From positions 36,690,250 through 36,754,249 of the forward strand of contig OX359249.1 of the NCBI GenBank assembly GCA_947179485.1: a stretch of DNA of 64,000 bases, given 5' to 3'. Shown here piece by piece: positions 36,238 through 44,568 of the stretch (the stretch's first letter is position 1; every line of letters begins with the position of its first letter). The position numbers and the translations under genes are program-made. The DNA is from Allacma fusca. Taxonomy: Eukaryota; Arthropoda; Collembola; Symphypleona; Sminthuridae. The notes beneath the pieces were generated by a model. It was not told where the DNA came from. It searched no databases and saw nothing but the letters and a program-made list of their open reading frames with translations.

Positions 36238-36325
36238 CTTATACAGCCTAAATAATAATGACATCAACATTACACTGGCAGATTGCTTATTGACGAAACT
36301 GATAACATCAACAGCAGTCATCAAA

Positions 36326-36658
36326 ATGATTTCAAAAATAAGGAAGCATAGACATTTTTTGGGGTACATTGCAAACTGCGGCAAGCATCAGCGTATTAAG
36401 TGTATTAAAAATGCCGATAAGTCAGAAATAAAGGCATTGTGTGAATGCATGTTGAACGTTTATAAAGGAAACGTCAATATTCCAAAACAAACAGTGCAAA
36501 AACTTGTTCCCTACAAGAATGTTTTAAACAAAATTGCATCTAAAAAACAATCCAAAAAAGAAAGAGCTATTATTGTTCAAAAAGGAGGAGGTGCATTCAT
36601 TCCGTTAATTCTGGCATCTGTTTTGCCATCACTCATCTCAAAGTTAGTGAACAATTGA
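36326..36658 (+). CDS. Small conserved Polinton protein (110 residues)
   Basis: Intact frame starting MISKIRKHRHFLGYIANCG. It has KCIKNADKSEIKALCECML in the middle and ends with a lysine-rich stretch followed by IVQKGGGAFIPLILASVLPS, a glycine-hydrophobic tail. Proteins with this basic-then-hydrophobic layout occur beside the capsid genes in many Polintons, probably as minor virion components; that role is from family context and not shown here. It starts 88 bp from the integrase start on the other strand and is followed 9 bp later by the next gene. Confidence 0.7.
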   Translation: MISKIRKHRHFLGYIANCGKHQRIKCIKNADKSEIKALCECMLNVYKGNVNIPKQTVQKLVPYKNVLNKIASKKQSKKERAIIVQKGGGAFIPLILASVLPSLISKLVNN

Positions 36659-36666
36659 AATATAAG

Positions 36667-37455
36667 ATGGCCAGAAAAATGAAGTTAATCTCAGAATCAG
36701 ACTATGAACTACTAATGAATTTGAAACGTGCAAAGACAGAGAACGGATCCTTGAACTTGGAAGAACAAAAAATGAAAGTTTTATCTGAAAATGAGAAAAT
36801 TCCCGATGATGTACGTACTATATTGTATAACGATGCAGCCAGGAGACTGTCAAAACAACGTGCACTTGAAGCATCAACACCAATGTTAGTTTCGTCAGTT
36901 CCATCAAATCGTAATGGTGAACCAGATGATGAAACTGGACGCTCCTTGAATTTAAATACAGTCACAGCATTGCCAATGAGGAAAAACCGTACAATGCATG
37001 CAATTGACCATGCAGACCGGACAGATATGTATCGCAAACATGGCAAACATGAGATGTCTATTAAATCACCTTTAGCAATAGAAGCAAGTAATGCAAACAA
37101 CAAACATGTGAAAAAGCCCATTGAAAAACGTGTACATGCTATTATGAAGTCCTTACGTGCGTAAAATGTTTCTTCCAATGAAAATGGTGAGATTGTTGTT
37201 GACGGTAAAAATGTTCCCTTTTCCAATATTAATGTCTTGGCAAAAGCCTTGGCATCGGGACGTAATTTGGAATCCACCATTGGCTACGCTGAAATTGTTC
37301 CACTTCTAGTAAAAAACAATGTACCCTACAAGGTCATTTCAAAAAATGTTCAAGATTCATGGAAATACTCGCTTCCTACAAATGCTACCCCAAAAATATC
37401 CGCCACTGGAAAACGAATCAACCGTGGAATCAATAAACGATGGGAACAATATTAG
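36667..37455 (+). pseudogene. Conserved Polinton protein, interrupted by an in-frame TAA
   Basis: Frame starts MARKMKLISESDYELLMNLK. A stop at 37162-37164 ends the first 165 codons, but the same frame stays open to TAG at 37453-37455. The second part encodes NENGEIVVDGKNV and SNINVLAKALASG, which is where this Polinton family has its conserved C-terminal domain. So the stop is a point lesion, or is read through, and not a natural gene end. The N-terminal part has DDVRTILYNDAARRL. Function is not established. It ends 17 bp from the convergent protease gene. Confidence 0.7.
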
Positions 37456-37472
37456 CTTCAAGTGATTTATTT

Positions 37473-37958
37473 TCACATTTTAAATGGTGTACGACATTGT
37501 ACTGAATATTTTATAACATTTTGACGTCTAGCTGCGGTTGGCAATAAAATTTGTTTTCCGAAATTTTTACTTTGTTGGTCATTTTTTCCAGGATCATTTG
37601 AAAAATAATGATACACACTAAGAAGACAACATCCACGATTCATTTTCATTAAAAAATAAATGGCGTATAATCCACAAACATTAAAATTTAGAGACTGTAG
37701 GCATTTGATATTTTCAATTAATTCACACTGAAGTCTAGTAGCAAATTTGGTAAAATCATCAGCATACGATTTTATTCCAAAACCATAGCTACAAAAGAAA
37801 TACAATGGTCCATATTTTTTTGGTACATACACGGCTACCCAATGGGGGTAGTGCATCGGGTTCACATTTTGAAAACAATCACAGGGTATTACATCGTAAT
37901 TAACTTTTTTGGGATTAAAAATTATGTCTAGCATCTGACGTATTTGATTAGTATCCAT
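37473..37958 (-). CDS. pro: Adenain/Ulp1-like cysteine protease (virion maturation)
   Basis: 161-residue frame starting MDTNQIRQMLDIIF seven bases after the capsid stop. The catalytic histidine is in HWVAVYV (residue 39). The oxyanion glutamine and catalytic cysteine are in QSLNFNVCGLYA (Q88, C95). These match the C5/C48-type proteases that cut capsid precursors in adenoviruses and Polintons. The acidic member of the triad is normally in a strand just after the histidine; here that strand reads YFFCSYGFG with cysteine (residue 56) where aspartate or glutamate is expected. No frame lesion. Activity is therefore uncertain. Confidence 0.85.
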   Translation of the reverse strand: MDTNQIRQMLDIIFNPKKVNYDVIPCDCFQNVNPMHYPHWVAVYVPKKYGPLYFFCSYGFGIKSYADDFTKFATRLQCELIENIKCLQSLNFNVCGLYAIYFLMKMNRGCCLLSVYHYFSNDPGKNDQQSKNFGKQILLPTAARRQNVIKYSVQCRTPFKM

Positions 37959-37964
37959 AGTCAC

Positions 37965-39287
37965 TTATAAAATATTGTTAAAATCTTTAAAGAAAACGTT
38001 CTTGTAACGATCAATATGAAGAATTGCCGGAAATTCCAAATAGCATACACATGTGAGTGCTTTAGGTGTGGGAGAGTTAAATTTCAATTCCAGCTTAACG
38101 TTGCCATGTTTGGGAGGTACAAATCCTTCCTTGACTTGCGCAATATTGTACACATACAAGGCAAAACTTGACTTAAACTGTTCAAAAGTGATATCCAAGC
38201 CCACGTCCTCGGTTTGTATATCCAGTCCTTTAAACAAGTTATCATATGCCTCTAGGTAGAGGTCCCGGTTGTAGTCCAAATCCAGTGGAGTGTTAATAAT
38301 TTCTCCGTTGGCTGTTAGATTTATGTATTTGAGGTCGTGATTGTTAAACACAAACGGATTGGATTTGTGGTCTCCAATAAATGATTTACTGTCAACTAAA
38401 CCAATGATGACACGGTAAGGGACGAGCCCCGATAATAAATTCTCGTTTGTAATTTGATGAACACCTGGCGAGATTGTGAATTGCCGTACTTCAACACGTC
38501 TCATGGGCATACATACATTAGTACCCTTTTCCAAATCTCGTACATGTTCCAATGCCAAAGATGGCATAAGAGTAACTTTCTCAATTAAAAGTACAGCCTC
38601 TTGAACTTCAATCTTATATTTCACATCAGCATTTGTAAAGAGACAAAATTCATCCGGAGATCTCGTAAAGACAAATCGTATGTCAACACCAGGCAACAAA
38701 TAACTTGTTTGTGAACAAATGTCCATAAACGGGCGTCCTATTAATTCGAATACCTTACTGTTTAGACATTTCTTGTATCTTTTAGTGTAACCATCATCAA
38801 CAGTTGTGTCAATAACTGCTGGGTCATTCTCGCGTGTAAACATTGCGCATGACAGTTGAGATTTCTTATACTCCTTCCCATAGCCTAATATTGTCTCCAA
38901 ATAGCTCTTGTAGGGATATAAGTTGCTCTGAGGAGTGATTAATACCTCGTTGAGATAGCACGAGGCTTGCGAAAATAAACTGTGCAAACAGTTATTAACG
39001 GGTGCTACGATGTCATCACTCTTAATTGCAACATTATTAGGCTCAAGTAACCTACATTTTAATTTTAACTTTGTTGATCGAAGGTCTACATACTGTGTAT
39101 CATTTGACTTGACAAAAAACTGAATAGGTGCAAGCCTATCTTGTATACTCGTGACTGGAAAAACTGTTTGAATTTGAGTACCCAATCTTGTGACGTCGTA
39201 CCCAGGATCAGAGAACAATGACGTCTCACCTCTTACATAAGTATACGGGGAATTATTTTTATGTGTCTTACTGTTTGACGTTGCCAT
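37965..39287 (-). CDS. mcp: Major capsid protein (double jelly-roll, F54H12.2-like)
   Basis: Intact 440-residue frame starting MATSNSKTHKNNSPYTY. It shows the conserved order of this Polinton family: QFFVKSNDTQYVDL, VAPVNNCLHSLFSQASCYLN, YPYKSYLETILGYG, LIGRPFMDICSQTSYLLPGV and FVFTRSPDEFCLF. These proteins were often annotated as F54H12.2-like and are taken as the hexon-type shell protein of Maverick virions. The assignment as major rather than minor shell protein rests on family knowledge. Neighbours are the basic core-like gene (20 bp upstream) and the protease (downstream), in one compact block. Confidence 0.85.
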   Translation of the reverse strand: MATSNSKTHKNNSPYTYVRGETSLFSDPGYDVTRLGTQIQTVFPVTSIQDRLAPIQFFVKSNDTQYVDLRSTKLKLKCRLLEPNNVAIKSDDIVAPVNNCLHSLFSQASCYLNEVLITPQSNLYPYKSYLETILGYGKEYKKSQLSCAMFTRENDPAVIDTTVDDGYTKRYKKCLNSKVFELIGRPFMDICSQTSYLLPGVDIRFVFTRSPDEFCLFTNADVKYKIEVQEAVLLIEKVTLMPSLALEHVRDLEKGTNVCMPMRRVEVRQFTISPGVHQITNENLLSGLVPYRVIIGLVDSKSFIGDHKSNPFVFNNHDLKYINLTANGEIINTPLDLDYNRDLYLEAYDNLFKGLDIQTEDVGLDITFEQFKSSFALYVYNIAQVKEGFVPPKHGNVKLELKFNSPTPKALTCVCYLEFPAILHIDRYKNVFFKDFNNIL

Positions 39288-39307
39288 TATGTTCTACTTT
39301 TCTCAAT

Positions 39308-39829
39308 TTAGTGGAATATTGTTGGGTAAACAGGAGATTTTTTGACATGCTTTCTCCTCCTTTGACGTCCTACTACAGAATTTCTTTTCTTTTGTGTTTT
39401 TGATCTCTTTGCGGTATTCTTTCGAACTCTTTTTCCTTTTCCTGCACGATCAGTTACTTTACGCTTTCGGCTAACCTTCCGCTTCTTACGACGTCCCGAA
39501 CCAGTCTGGTCCAAGTAATCTCGTCCCATAGCTTTTAATGACTGTACTGAATTTATCCTCAATGCATCCTTTAAATCTCTCCCATTTCTAACATCAGCTA
39601 CAGTATTTTGTATAGCACTTAATGCATGCGTAAGTAAATATTTTTTTGCAAATGGTAATATTGACTTTGCAATAGTGCCAAATATTCCACCAATTCCCGC
39701 ACCTCTTTGTCTCCTCACACCAGCAAAGTAGAACTGACCGTCAGGCATCATTGCACCTCCAATTTGATGCGGGAGGCGTCGATAAAACAAGTCCAAATCG
39801 TCATTACAATTAAAAGGTCTAGTATTCAT
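39308..39829 (-). CDS. Basic core-like virion protein with amphipathic segment
   Basis: 173 residues from the ATG at 39829, whose first bases overlap the minor capsid stop as ATGA. A glycine/alanine-rich amphipathic stretch (GAGIGGIFGTIAKSILPFA) lies near residue 42. The C-terminal third is extremely basic (RRKKRKVSRKRK and similar runs), as expected for a DNA-condensing core protein. The combination resembles adenoviral minor core and cement proteins in layout only; sequence homology is not claimed. No lesion. It ends 20 bp before the major capsid start. Confidence 0.7.
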   Translation of the reverse strand: MNTRPFNCNDDLDLFYRRLPHQIGGAMMPDGQFYFAGVRRQRGAGIGGIFGTIAKSILPFAKKYLLTHALSAIQNTVADVRNGRDLKDALRINSVQSLKAMGRDYLDQTGSGRRKKRKVSRKRKVTDRAGKGKRVRKNTAKRSKTQKKRNSVVGRQRRRKHVKKSPVYPTIFH

Positions 39830-40831
39830 TTTAAAATTCTCTTTTCCCGAAATTTTATTGTCACTGAAAAACAAGAAAAGTCAAAATTCACAGGTTCACC
39901 TGTCTCCGTGAGTACCCAAACGTGAATAATGTCAAATTCGGAAACGCTTCGGCTTAAAAAGTGAGGAGGTGCGAAGGAATTGTGAGTAATTTCACCATAT
40001 GTTCCTTTATATGGTATAATCCTTAAACATGGAGCTTGCACATCTGCAAGATACTGTGGTTGAATTATATTACAATATAAAAACAATTTAGTATTCCCTG
40101 CATTAACATACACGGGCTGAGTTCCCTTAATTATTATCGGTGTGATGTCTTTTCTGTAATTTTCTATGGCACTTGTAACCTTTTCCCTTGATTCCTTTGG
40201 AACAATTGTTTTTTCATGCCTTGCCTCAGAGCTATAATCCTTTGATACCGCAACGCCAAAATCTTGAGTTTTCTGTCCGCTACCAAATGATATTTTATAG
40301 AAATTATCATGCTTCTCTAAACCGATAGACAGAATTTTACTATCCACTCCAGGATTATACAACAATTTAGGAAATGCGTCGCCAATTAATCCCGTATCAT
40401 AGTCATCTATTCCTAATATTGCACTTAATTTGGGGCTAAAACATATCTTGTGCAAAGATTTTGTCTCCTGATAAATTTCACACCGAAATATATGATCCTC
40501 AATAACTATATTAGTAATTGGACATATTTCCGGTAACATCTCCAATAATTCCCGTAAAGTTCTTATATCCATTGTAGACAGGAAATCAAACTCAATAAAA
40601 TGAGCTTCCCCACTTTCTTTATCAAACCACAAAAACTGTACGCTCCCGAGTTTTTCATCCTTCTTTATAATAACATGTCCGTATATGTACGAACAATCTA
40701 CTAGAGCAGCTTCCCATGCATCCGAATTTAATCGTATCACTCCACTTAGCTTATTTTTAAAATTCCCAACAGTGTTTTCAGGGAAAATATTTAAACTAGC
40801 ATTGGACTGTAGAGACAAAAAACTCCGACAT
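39826..40831 (-). pseudogene. Minor capsid protein (penton-like, single jelly-roll), 5' frameshift
   Basis: The main frame encodes 330 residues with SNASLNIFPENTVGNFKNKL followed by DAWEAALVDCSYI, the standard N-terminal signature of Polinton minor capsid proteins, and ends in TGA at 39826-39828. The only plausible start, ATG at 40831, is out of frame by one base because of a six-base A/T run at 40817-40822. Without the shift the two join after four codons. Either initiation is non-standard or the gene lost its start through a one-base insertion. Otherwise the frame is clean. Confidence 0.8.
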
Positions 40832-41229
40832 TTTTACCGTTAAATTCCCGAATTCGTACTAAATTCACAAAAATTTAACGGCCCCCTTTTGTCCTGTCAT
40901 TCATCTTATTCATAACTGAAAATATTTTTATGTACCTATCCGTATTTGATAACTTACCTTTAAGCATGCATCAACACTCTACCATTACTTGCTAATTGGA
41001 TGGCCTGATTTTCTTATTTAATTAATGTGCATATATTTTAGATTTACACTGTTACACACTGGAACGATTTTTAATATGATAAACCGTATTGAACTTACAC
41101 GGTTACACGCAGATTCTCAACGTATTTCCAATTTGTCAAAACGTTAGTAGTTAACACAGTTACACACGAACTTTTTAGATGTGACGTAATTTTGATTTAT
41201 TTTATTTAAATACATTTTAAATTCGTGTA
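40832..41229. other. Spacer between minor capsid gene and right terminal repeat
   Basis: About 400 bp, AT-rich, probably holding the promoter of the capsid block. Words such as GTTACACRNNG recur several times (41,050-41,165). I see no gene here. Confidence 0.45.
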
Positions 41230-41496
41230 CAGCGTAGTTATTTGAGGAAAAAGTCCACAGTGTGTTTTATCTCATAAGTACAAATGAACAAGACAAGTGT
41301 ACGATTTCATTCCACTCCCTCATCGTCTTCTCTCTGTGTTTGTGCAGTACGTATGTACGTATATATGTGAAGGAGTTACGTACGTACGTAATTATTACAT
41401 TAGGCTGCCATATACACAGCTGTCTGTGCAAATGTATATGGCAGCCGTTAACGTTAACATGGCCTGGATACAGCAGCCGTTAACATGGGCTGTATA
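41230..41496 (-). repeat. Right terminal inverted repeat of the Polinton, inner part
   Basis: Reverse complement of about 20,051-20,332. The part nearest 41,496 is close to identical apart from a 6-bp GTTAAC insertion, while the inner part is diverged and carries indels. It is cut from its outer 52 bp by the 2,750-bp element at 41,497. Confidence 0.9.
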
Positions 41497-42209
41497 GACA
41501 TGTTCATTTGGAGGAGGTTACCAAATATTTGGAGCGCGGTTCAAGTTTGAACTTCAAAGCACATTGGTGCTTAGCTCATTTTTGTTTACATATGAAAAAC
41601 CACTAAGTGTAAGTTTATAAAATTAAAAAAACTGATTTTGATGAGGTAAATAAACGCAAATCAGTTGAAAATGTCCACATGTATTATTTCTCGTTACAAT
41701 AATACCGAAAAAATTCCCCTTGGAAATTATGTTCCCTTCCAGTTAATGAAAAGGACGAATGAATGAACTTAGAGATTTTTAATTGTTAACACAAGCAAAC
41801 ACATCAATGAATTGCAGGTCATATTACTATGGGTTCACATTAGATTCAGTACAAGATGTATTTTAATGTTAATTTACCTCTACAATGTAAAATGGTAATT
41901 TTAATATATTTTTCGTGGATCCTCTTCAAGGTTCAACATGCCCCGTAATGTTATTGCTCCCTTTGACCATTTTGGTAACGGTTACACAATTACTTTTTGT
42001 GGTCTTTTCTTCTAGTCGAAAATTCTAATCTATTTTTAAAAATTTAGCAATTTTCGAAGTTGAAAAAGTACTTATATTTTAGTTTTAATTTGGCAGTCCT
42101 ATATGTTTCAATCCTATACCTTAATTTGAAGATGATGAAAGGATTTTAAATCCTCGCTCTCTCTTCTAAGCGCGCTTTATAGATTCGCAAGTACGCACTA
42201 CCAAATTGC

Positions 42210-42997
42210 TAAACGGCTTCATACATGGGCATGAAATCAACCCTCGCCCTCCCCTCATGAGGCAGTCAAAATATGTGGTCATGCCCTCCCTCACAAACCC
42301 TCGCATGACATCTACCAGTTAGCCCTCACACTCTCCCTCGTGAGCACCAATTTATAAAACACAGCCCTCTCCCTCGTTAACGTGAGTGCCACTCCCGACG
42401 TAAATTGCTCTTATTTAATGTCACGAAAATAATTGATTTTTAGCGTGAGTTTCCATATTAAGTATTTAAAATAAATATAATACAAAACAATATTAGTTGG
42501 AGAAAAAATTTAAAGTGAATTCTAAAAATTAAATTATCAAGGTGTCTTTTAGACAACCAGGTTGATTTACGCTACTCATTTTGGTTTAATGTAAAATTTT
42601 GACTTACTTGTACAAATGTAGAAAGAAGGAAATGGGGTAAATTTGGGATGTCAAGAAATGGATCACCATGCTGATCCGTTAATTTTTTGGACTATGGAAA
42701 TCGCTTTTGACAATATAGGACAGAATTTCTGTAGATTTGCGTGGAGTGATGGCGTTATAATGTTGGAATTTTTTGTAATCAATTGTTCCGATTTTTTCCA
42801 AATGAGGGCATCAGTAGCACTCCCCATCGTCCTCATTGGCAGACATGTCTGCTTTTGCCCCTCAGCCTCATTTTAATGAGTGCATTCATGTTAAACTTGT
42901 ACTCTCCATCATGCCTCTATTTTAAGAGGGATGAGGCAGAGGCAGAGGGCCATCAATGCCTCATCCCTCGTGAGGGTGCCCATCTATGAACGGCTTA
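42210..42997. mobile_element. Probable MITE inside the 2,750-bp element
   Basis: Left TAAACGGCTTCATACATGGGC and right the inverse TAAGCCGTTCATAGATGGGC face each other 790 bp apart. They are followed inward by CCCTC/GAGGG-rich words (CCCTCATGAGG, CCTCGTGAGGG) on both sides. Target duplication is unclear (possibly TGC). No coding capacity. Confidence 0.5.
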
Positions 42998-43007
42998 TGC
43001 ATATGAA

Positions 43008-44112
43008 ATCCTCTCTTCTAATTTGAAGGAGTGGATAGTGATAGTGAAAGTGAAAGTGGTCGTAAGAATCAAATATTCGCGCGCTCATTTCAGTCACTGT
43101 AAAGCAAGCCGCTATGTACGATGCTATTTCACTATATAGCGAAGCAAGCCGGTGGTATATACAGCAAGTTAGGAAGTAAGCAAGCCGAGAAACACAGCAA
43201 GCTGGAACTGGAAAAGCTCTCTTCTGCAACAGATTAGAGAGTTTCAGTTCAGCTCTTCTTCTCGACTTGCTTGCTGTATATACATATACCATGTATATCC
43301 TCTCTTCTAAGTTGAAGGAGTGGATAGGGAGCGTTCACAAATGACGTCATCCAAAATACTGGTTTTTAGGCACCCAGTCACACACTTGTCATCAGACATC
43401 ATCATGTGATAAAACGACGCACCCACCCCGTGTAATGACGTCATCATCGCCAGGGCTGCACAATTGAACATTCCCTGGGTTTTATACCTGCCTACCTAAA
43501 AATGCCCTGAAAATGTCTTAATTTGAAAATGCCTGGCATTTTGGGCATTTTCGGCAAGTAAGCAAGTCGAAGCAGGTTGAATCAAACTACCAAAACTGTT
43601 AACGGTTAAGCAAAAAAATCGTTGGTAACATTCGTCGGTTGATGACATCATCATTTGGTCAAATCCACCCTACCACTGCGTCATCAACATCATCATCTCC
43701 CGTTAGCACTCACCCACTAATTTGATGACGTCATTTGTGAACGCTCCCATAGTCTCCGTCTCTGTCTCCGTGATGGTAAGATTCAAATATTCGCGCATAT
43801 AATTTATCATATAATAAATTATGAAAATTATTCTAAAAAAATTAAGCATTATACAGTAGCAAGGGCGGCGACATTGCACGGGCAGCCGTCCACAACCAAG
43901 ACGGCCCACTCACTCTTTCAGATTAGAAGAGAGAATCATTTTAAAAAATTTAAAGCAAAATTAAATGAAAAAATCGTTTTACCGTACATTAGTCTACACA
44001 TTTACTAGGGTTGTGCAGCTAGCTATTGCATACAACTGTTATTTACTGTCTACCATTTTTACATTTTCCTCGCTAAGCCAGCAATTTGCTGGCTGTGCAG
44101 TGCTCGTATATA
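43008..44112 (+). repeat. Dispersed module, copy 1
   Basis: Matches 54,843-55,798 closely. Shared landmarks are AATCCTCTCTTCTAATTTGA at the start, GCGCGCTCATTTCAGTCACTG, GCGGCGACATTGCACGGGCA and GCAGTGCTCGTATATA at the end. Within it a ~30-bp unit (CCTCTCTTCTAA..GGAGTGGATAG) occurs twice in direct orientation around a 290-bp core. ATTAGAAGAGAGAAT appears inverted near 43,922. Copy 1 has gained a MITE at 43,327 and lacks some sequence found in copy 2. Confidence 0.85.
43327..43748. mobile_element. 422-bp MITE with GGGAGCGTTCAC ends
   Basis: Perfect 25-bp inverted ends beginning GGGAGCGTTCACAAATGACG, at 43327-43351 and 43724-43748. The flanks read ATA on both sides. Copy 2 of the host module near 55,155 has the empty site with one ATA, which shows this is a true insertion with a 3-bp duplication. 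Superfamily not assigned. Confidence 0.85.
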
Positions 44113-44250
44113 TGTAGTTTCCATTGGCGAAGCCGATGGCTGTTTACGCTAGTGATAATTGAAAATGAGCTAAGCACCAGTATCCGAATTCGCGGAAAAT
44201 TATACACACTCCCTCCGTGTCATGCGCAGAGAAATCTGAACATGTCTATA

Positions 44251-44302
44251 GGCCAGCCCGTTAGCATGGCCTGTATCCAGCAGCCATTGGTACTATTCTA
44301 CT
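44251..44302 (-). repeat. Right terminal inverted repeat of the Polinton, outer 52 bp
   Basis: Identical over all 52 bases to the reverse complement of 19,999-20,050. TTTATT at 44303-44308 follows as the right target duplication. Confidence 0.95.
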
Positions 44303-44568
44303 TTTATTAATTTCTGTATTGACAAGATTTTGCTTTAGTTGTGTTTTATTACGCTCAAATTAGAATGGAAGGAGTTTTTCACCAAAAATACTTGAAGTGA
44401 AAGGGGAATAATTTAGCTTGTTACGATTGTAAACACGACTTATGTACATGAGTATCATTTAAGCGGAAGTGCTCTATTTAACAATTTGGTTTTAATAAGA
44501 TGGTTTTTACATTGTGAATACTAGGCCAAGTAAGTTCGACGTGATACTGTCACACACAGTTATCGAAG

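Larger units (their letters stand above)
41497..44246. mobile_element. 2,750-bp non-autonomous element nested in the Polinton end
   Basis: Starts GACATGTTCA and ends TGAACATGTC, with TATA on both sides (41493-41496 and 44247-44250). The intact left terminal repeat shows the empty site with one TATA. Subterminal GGTGCTTAGCTCATTTT near 41,567 is repeated inverted near 44,166, so the inverted ends extend, with gaps, to about 80 bp. No transposase frame is present. It contains at least two smaller elements and a module shared with 54.8-55.8 kb. The 4-bp duplication does not decide the superfamily. Confidence 0.85.
19999..44302. mobile_element. Maverick/Polinton, 24,304 bp including nested insertions
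   Basis: Both ends are fixed by identical outer 52-bp inverted termini beginning AGTAGAATAGTACC and by TTTATT duplications. The element encodes the Polinton core set: polymerase B, integrase, packaging ATPase, adenain-like protease, major and minor capsid proteins, plus about eight accessory genes. Subtracting the 2,750-bp insertion in the right terminal repeat and a 1,667-bp Tc1 relic leaves about 19.9 kb, an ordinary Polinton length. The integrase is internal, separated from polymerase by several genes. Several genes are broken, so this copy is unlikely to move by itself. It ends 266 bp before the WASHC1 start codon. Confidence 0.95.

Noticed and set aside
36702-37280. 192-codon minus-strand frame across the interrupted Polinton gene
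   Set aside because: It runs opposite a frame with conserved Polinton content on the plus strand and has no motif.
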